Assembly: GCA_008636095.1 (NCBI GenBank)
Contig: VSJD01000071.1
Location: 1-10,000 of the forward strand
Direction: 5' to 3'
Length of the DNA: 10,000 bases
Origin: Kiritimatiellota bacterium
GTDB taxonomy: Bacteria; Verrucomicrobiota; Kiritimatiellia; JAAZAB01
Shown one piece after another: positions 6,482 to 10,000 of the stretch. Both the position numbers and the translations under genes were made by a program. The notes beneath the pieces were generated by a model. It searched no databases, was not told where the DNA came from, and was given only the letters and a program-made list of their open reading frames with translations. Position 1 is the stretch's first letter, and each line of letters begins with the position of its first letter.

Positions 6482-7141
6482 ATGCAAAAGGTGCCTCGGT
6501 TAGTTACATGGGTTGTGTTCGTCGTGATCGGGTGGGGACTTCTGGCGGGCGCGGCCGAGCCGCTTAAGCCGGTGGTATTGCCCGCACCGCAGATGGACAA
6601 GGGCCGGCCGCTGATGCAGGTGCTCAAGGACCGGCAATCGCGTCGCGACATCAGCCCTGACAAGAAGCTTTCGCTGCAGGAACTGTCCAACCTCCTGTGG
6701 GCCGCCTGTGGTGTCAATCGGCCGGATTCCGGAAAACGCACGGCACCTACGGCTTCCAACCGCCAGGAAATTGACGTTTATTTGGCCACTGCGGAGGGGA
6801 TGTTCCTGTATGACGTCAAGGGGCATAAGCTGGAGCCCGTCCTCCAGGAAGACGTCCGCAAAGCGGCCGGGAAACAAGCCTTTGTGCAGACGGCGCCGGT
6901 GGTGCTCATCTTTGTTGTGGACGAGGCGCGGATGGGACGCAGATCCGAGAGCGACAAGGTGTTTTATGCGGCCACGGACACGGGGTTTGTCAGCCAGAAT
7001 GTGTATCTTTACTGCGCGTCTGAAGGCCTGGCTACGGTAGTGATCGGGATGGTGGATAAACCCGCGTTGGCCGCCAAAATGAAATTGCGGCCGGAACAGA
7101 AGGTTGTCCTGACTCAACCCGTTGGCTATCCCGCGAAATAA
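6482..7141 (+). CDS. Exported SagB/ThcOx-type nitroreductase family protein
   Basis: A 219-residue protein with an N-terminal signal sequence: basic start (MQKVPR), hydrophobic core at about 8-23, and a likely signal peptidase I site near AGA-AEP (residues 23-27). There is no lipobox Cys. The mature part resembles SagB-type members of the nitroreductase superfamily. RQSRRDIS (51-58) corresponds to the family's N-terminal arginine motif that binds the FMN phosphate. LSLQELSNLLWAACGVNR (63-80), RTAPTASNRQEIDVYL (86-101), FVSQNVYLYCASEGLATVVIGM (169-190) and the final VLTQPVGYP are typical of the short exported subgroup. These proteins are expected to bind FMN and carry out redox chemistry on an unknown substrate, here probably in the periplasm. 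An excellent Shine-Dalgarno supports the start. The next gene begins 35 bases downstream on the same strand. Confidence 0.82.
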   Translation: MQKVPRLVTWVVFVVIGWGLLAGAAEPLKPVVLPAPQMDKGRPLMQVLKDRQSRRDISPDKKLSLQELSNLLWAACGVNRPDSGKRTAPTASNRQEIDVYLATAEGMFLYDVKGHKLEPVLQEDVRKAAGKQAFVQTAPVVLIFVVDEARMGRRSESDKVFYAATDTGFVSQNVYLYCASEGLATVVIGMVDKPALAAKMKLRPEQKVVLTQPVGYPAK

Positions 7142-7176
7142 ATGCCGGGACAGTCCATCCGCGGCCCAGTCACTTT

Positions 7177-9612
7177 ATGAATGTTCCTGCAACGATCTTC
7201 ACGATGGTCCTGGGGATTGACTGCCTGTTCTGTGGTTGGATGCTCACGTCATTTGCCGGTAATGCACCCTTGCTACAGGAATTTGTCTCGCCACAGGGAT
7301 CATGGTGGCTATGGCGGTCGGAAACCTTATGGCAGGCGCGTCCGGTCATTGTCGGCGCAGCCATTCTGTTGTCTGGCGGCACTTGGCTGCTGGGTTGGTG
7401 GGCGCTACGCCGACATCCCGCTGCGGGGTTAACCATTCTCGCACCCTTGGCTCTAACCATTTTGCTTTTGCCGGTTTTCCTTTACCGAGATTGTCTGATG
7501 TCGGCATGGGTGGCCAACCTGATCTTTTATGCGCCCCTTTTCCTGCTGTCTCTATTCCTGACACGATTAACCTTTGTCCGAACCTCCGGCGGCTTACCGT
7601 GGGGATCTTTGCTGCGGATGCGCCTGCTCGCTTATTTCAGTCGGTGGCGATCGTGTATGCGGCTAAATCCCGCGTGGGCGATTTTGATCTGCACGACCCT
7701 TATCTTTTTTCTGACCGGGCTATATTACACGCGGTCCTGCGGTCCCCACGCCGGGGATGAGGGTCATTACCTGATTTTGGCGACCAGCCTTTACGAGGAT
7801 CACGATCTTGACATTAAAAACAACCTGGTCAATGAGATGGGCGCAGAAAATGTGCAGCGGCTGGGACGGCAATACTTGCATGTGAGTCACTGTTCCTGCG
7901 CGCCCCGCTGGTACAGTTATCATGCGCCGGGTTTGTCCTTCCTGCTGGCTCCGGTCGTTCCCGGCGGCGACGTAGCACGGCATGGGGTGCTGGGGATCAT
8001 CGCGGGACTGGCCTGCGCCGCCATGTGGCGCCTGTGCCGGCGCTCCGGTGCGTCGCTGATCGCCTGCGGGGTAGTCTTGGGCGCTTTCTGGTGCAGTATT
8101 TACTGGTGCGTTTATGCGTCGCGCGCTTTGCCGGAAGTATTGGGAGTTTGCCTGATGGCCTGGCTCTGCTGGTCTGCGCTGGCCCAGAAGGAGTATCCCT
8201 GGCGCACAGCGCTCCTGGCTGGATTTTGTTGCGCTTATCTGCCTTGGGTCCAAATTCGGTTTTATCCCCTGACCCTGGCCGGCTTGGTGCTTTATAGCGT
8301 GAGCGGTCTGCGCACGGCCGAGCCATTCGCGCGACGCTGGCTGAGGATCGGGGTGTTTTTGCTGATCGGTATTGGCGGAATTGCCATGTATCGACATTTT
8401 CAGAATCAGATGTTCGAAGGCGGTTTTTCACACGAGGTCGGCAAAATCTTGCTCGCCTATCCGCCGGGTTTGTGGCGGGTCTTGACTAATCCGGAGGGGC
8501 TGTTAAATACGTTTCCTTTGGCACTGTGGCTGATAGCGGCCGGCCTCGTGTGGATTGTGGTCGCACGCCCACATCGCTGGATGGCCGTTACCCTTTGCGG
8601 CATGGTTGTTTTTTCCTGGCTCAGTACCTGTGCGGTGCCGAATTACGGCGGCGGGAGCACCCTTGGCGGCCGGTTCCTGCTGGTGGTCATGCCCTTGCTT
8701 CTGCCGGCAACTGCAGCCCTATGGGACCGGGTCATGCCGGCGGCGCGTTGGTGGCTGGTGTTCCTCGCGCTGATTTCCATTGCCCTCTTAGGACTGGAAC
8801 TGCTGTATCTTCCGGAATTGGGAAACTCGTTTGCGTTCCCGTTTTATGATTTGCCCGTGGTTATCCCGGTCCTGCAGGGCTTGCAATATCCTTTTTGCGG
8901 AGCAATGCATGCCCTGGTCCTGTTTCTCCTGACGATTCTTCTGATCAGCCTGCGGACCGCCCGGTTGGCGATGGGTGTGGCCATTGTCATGCTGATTGGT
9001 TCCGTGACCTGGCACATCGTCAGCTCGCCGCGCGCGCTGACGGCTTATCCATTGCGCGAACCGACCAATCCCGCCCAAGTTGCCCAATGTCTCGCGGAAT
9101 TGAATCTGGAACAGATTCGGGCATCTCCACTTTTGCCGGGGCAGGGTAGGGCGCTATTTGATGTTTCCGATCTCCTGCAGACGGGCGGCCAATCCAATGT
9201 GGCGCCATCCGTGACCACGCGCGATTTAGGTCTCCGAATGCAAGGGCGGTTGGTATCCCAGCCGCGGCTTGAAGTCAACGACTGGCAGGGGCGTCCGTAT
9301 CGCTGGACCACGCTGGCAGTTCCATTCGATCCAGGACGGGGTCAAAGAGCCTTTTCCCTGGAGGGTCAAATGGAAGGCTTGGCGACGCCGATTATTGCCA
9401 TTCGCGAGGGTTCAAACACGATCATGGAACAGCCTTTGACGGTCGTTGCCCAGGGGATCGTGCGATTGAAGATCACTATTTTTACCGAGGGACGTCGGGG
9501 CCACCTGTATCTCCTGCTCCGCTTGGAAGGTGACGGTGTCTTCCACGCTCGCCGTCTGCACTGGTCGCCTGTCAGCCAGCGTTTGCTGGACCAGCTTGGC
9601 CTGACCTGGTAA
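7177..9612 (+). CDS. Large polytopic membrane protein, GT-C glycosyltransferase-like
   Basis: An 811-residue protein with roughly a dozen hydrophobic segments in its first ~610 residues and a soluble C-terminal region (about 615-811) with few hydrophobic stretches. After a hydrophobic segment at about 164-184 comes GDEGHYLILATSLYEDHDLDIKNN (D194, E195 at the start), an acidic loop like the DE/DxD-bearing first external loop of GT-C transferases (the PMT/ArnT type), followed by YHAPG at 248-252, also typical of that fold. GT-C enzymes use lipid-linked sugars on the outer face of the inner membrane; donor and acceptor are unknown here. The ATG at 7177 has no obvious ribosome binding site, so the start is the only in-frame ATG in the right place rather than a proven one. 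It may share a transcript with the exported nitroreductase-like gene just upstream. Its stop is 25 bases from the convergent 9638 gene. Confidence 0.72.
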   Translation: MNVPATIFTMVLGIDCLFCGWMLTSFAGNAPLLQEFVSPQGSWWLWRSETLWQARPVIVGAAILLSGGTWLLGWWALRRHPAAGLTILAPLALTILLLPVFLYRDCLMSAWVANLIFYAPLFLLSLFLTRLTFVRTSGGLPWGSLLRMRLLAYFSRWRSCMRLNPAWAILICTTLIFFLTGLYYTRSCGPHAGDEGHYLILATSLYEDHDLDIKNNLVNEMGAENVQRLGRQYLHVSHCSCAPRWYSYHAPGLSFLLAPVVPGGDVARHGVLGIIAGLACAAMWRLCRRSGASLIACGVVLGAFWCSIYWCVYASRALPEVLGVCLMAWLCWSALAQKEYPWRTALLAGFCCAYLPWVQIRFYPLTLAGLVLYSVSGLRTAEPFARRWLRIGVFLLIGIGGIAMYRHFQNQMFEGGFSHEVGKILLAYPPGLWRVLTNPEGLLNTFPLALWLIAAGLVWIVVARPHRWMAVTLCGMVVFSWLSTCAVPNYGGGSTLGGRFLLVVMPLLLPATAALWDRVMPAARWWLVFLALISIALLGLELLYLPELGNSFAFPFYDLPVVIPVLQGLQYPFCGAMHALVLFLLTILLISLRTARLAMGVAIVMLIGSVTWHIVSSPRALTAYPLREPTNPAQVAQCLAELNLEQIRASPLLPGQGRALFDVSDLLQTGGQSNVAPSVTTRDLGLRMQGRLVSQPRLEVNDWQGRPYRWTTLAVPFDPGRGQRAFSLEGQMEGLATPIIAIREGSNTIMEQPLTVVAQGIVRLKITIFTEGRRGHLYLLLRLEGDGVFHARRLHWSPVSQRLLDQLGLTW

Positions 9613-9637
9613 CGGCGCATGGCAGAGGCAAAGACAG

Positions 9638-10000
9638 CTACTCCACGTTCAATTCCGCCAAGAACCGGGCGATTGTTGCGTTGCGGGACTGCTCGTCGGC
9701 GCGCAGTTTCTCCAAGTCCACGTTCAACTGGTCAAGATCCTTCTCCTGCTGAACCAGTTTGCGCTCCCACATGGAATAGCTTTCCGAGTTTTTAGTCACG
9801 GTTTGCATGTTCGGGCGGATGCGGTTTTGCTCCTCCGCAATGGCCTTGACCCGCTGTTCCTTCTGCAAGCGTTCCTGGCGGACGGCATACAACGCCTCCT
9901 GCATGCCCACCAGCTCTTTCAATGCCTGGCGCAACTTGTCGGATATTTTCTTCTGGCTGATGAAAAAGCGGACTTGGTCGCTCTGGATATTGGCTAACAT
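9638..10000 (-). CDS. DUF4139-like protein, C-terminal coiled-coil part (5' truncated)
   Basis: The frame runs off the right edge; the Met codon at 9998-10000 is probably internal. The 120 visible residues begin with a strand-like stretch (SDQVRFFISQKKIS) and continue as a long charged coiled coil with KAIAEEQNRIRPNMQTVTKNSESY and a QEKDLDQL heptad region, ending FLAELNVE. This order matches the end of DUF4139-containing proteins, where a conserved D-Q-x-R-I-R-x-N-motif helix precedes a second helix. The function of that family is unsettled. It is convergent with the membrane protein on its left, with no clear terminator in the 25-base gap. Confidence 0.6.
   Translation of the reverse strand: MLANIQSDQVRFFISQKKISDKLRQALKELVGMQEALYAVRQERLQKEQRVKAIAEEQNRIRPNMQTVTKNSESYSMWERKLVQQEKDLDQLNVDLEKLRADEQSRNATIARFLAELNVE

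Overview
This window looks like a chromosomal stretch from a Gram-negative bacterium of moderate to high GC. The PVC superphylum (Kiritimatiellota, Verrucomicrobiota or Planctomycetota) is the best guess. The guess rests on three things. One is an acetyl-xylan-esterase-like hydrolase next to a Cys-rich Gfo/Idh/MocA oxidoreductase. The second is a DUF4139-like C-terminus. The third is an intergenic array of short TCAG-type repeats. No rRNA, tRNA, CRISPR array, transposase or phage gene was seen.

Layout. Positions 1-387 (+) hold the 3' end of an alpha/beta hydrolase, followed by a dense cluster of four consecutive perfect hairpins (403-484). A Gfo/Idh/MocA oxidoreductase follows (540-1874, +). 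The convergent gap up to about 2020 is filled by a degenerate TCAG-repeat array arranged as an inverted repeat, and this array supplies the last codons of thiE. On the minus strand, read right to left, lie corA (6337-5396), an unrecognised two-helix membrane protein (5343-3853), a terminator-like hairpin, thiH (3815-2673) and thiE (2662-1979). A divergent intergenic region of about 145 bases separates corA from a plus-strand pair: an exported SagB/nitroreductase-like protein (6482-7141) and an 811-residue GT-C-like membrane protein (7177-9612). The window ends inside a minus-strand gene whose C-terminal coiled coil resembles DUF4139 proteins.

How the genes work together. ThiH (tyrosine to dehydroglycine) and ThiE (joining thiazole and pyrimidine phosphates) are two steps of thiamine synthesis. 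The thiS, thiG and thiF genes are not here and no TPP riboswitch is visible. CorA and the unknown membrane protein are adjacent and co-directional, so they may be co-transcribed; a functional link is only inference. The hydrolase and oxidoreductase fit carbohydrate catabolism.

Most of the window is ordinary metabolic and membrane genes. The points most worth a second look are the four-hairpin element, the 11-bp hairpin overlapping the thiH start, the TCAG inverted repeat that reaches into thiE, the CorA with Ser in place of Gly in its GMN signature, and the uncharacterised CorA neighbour.
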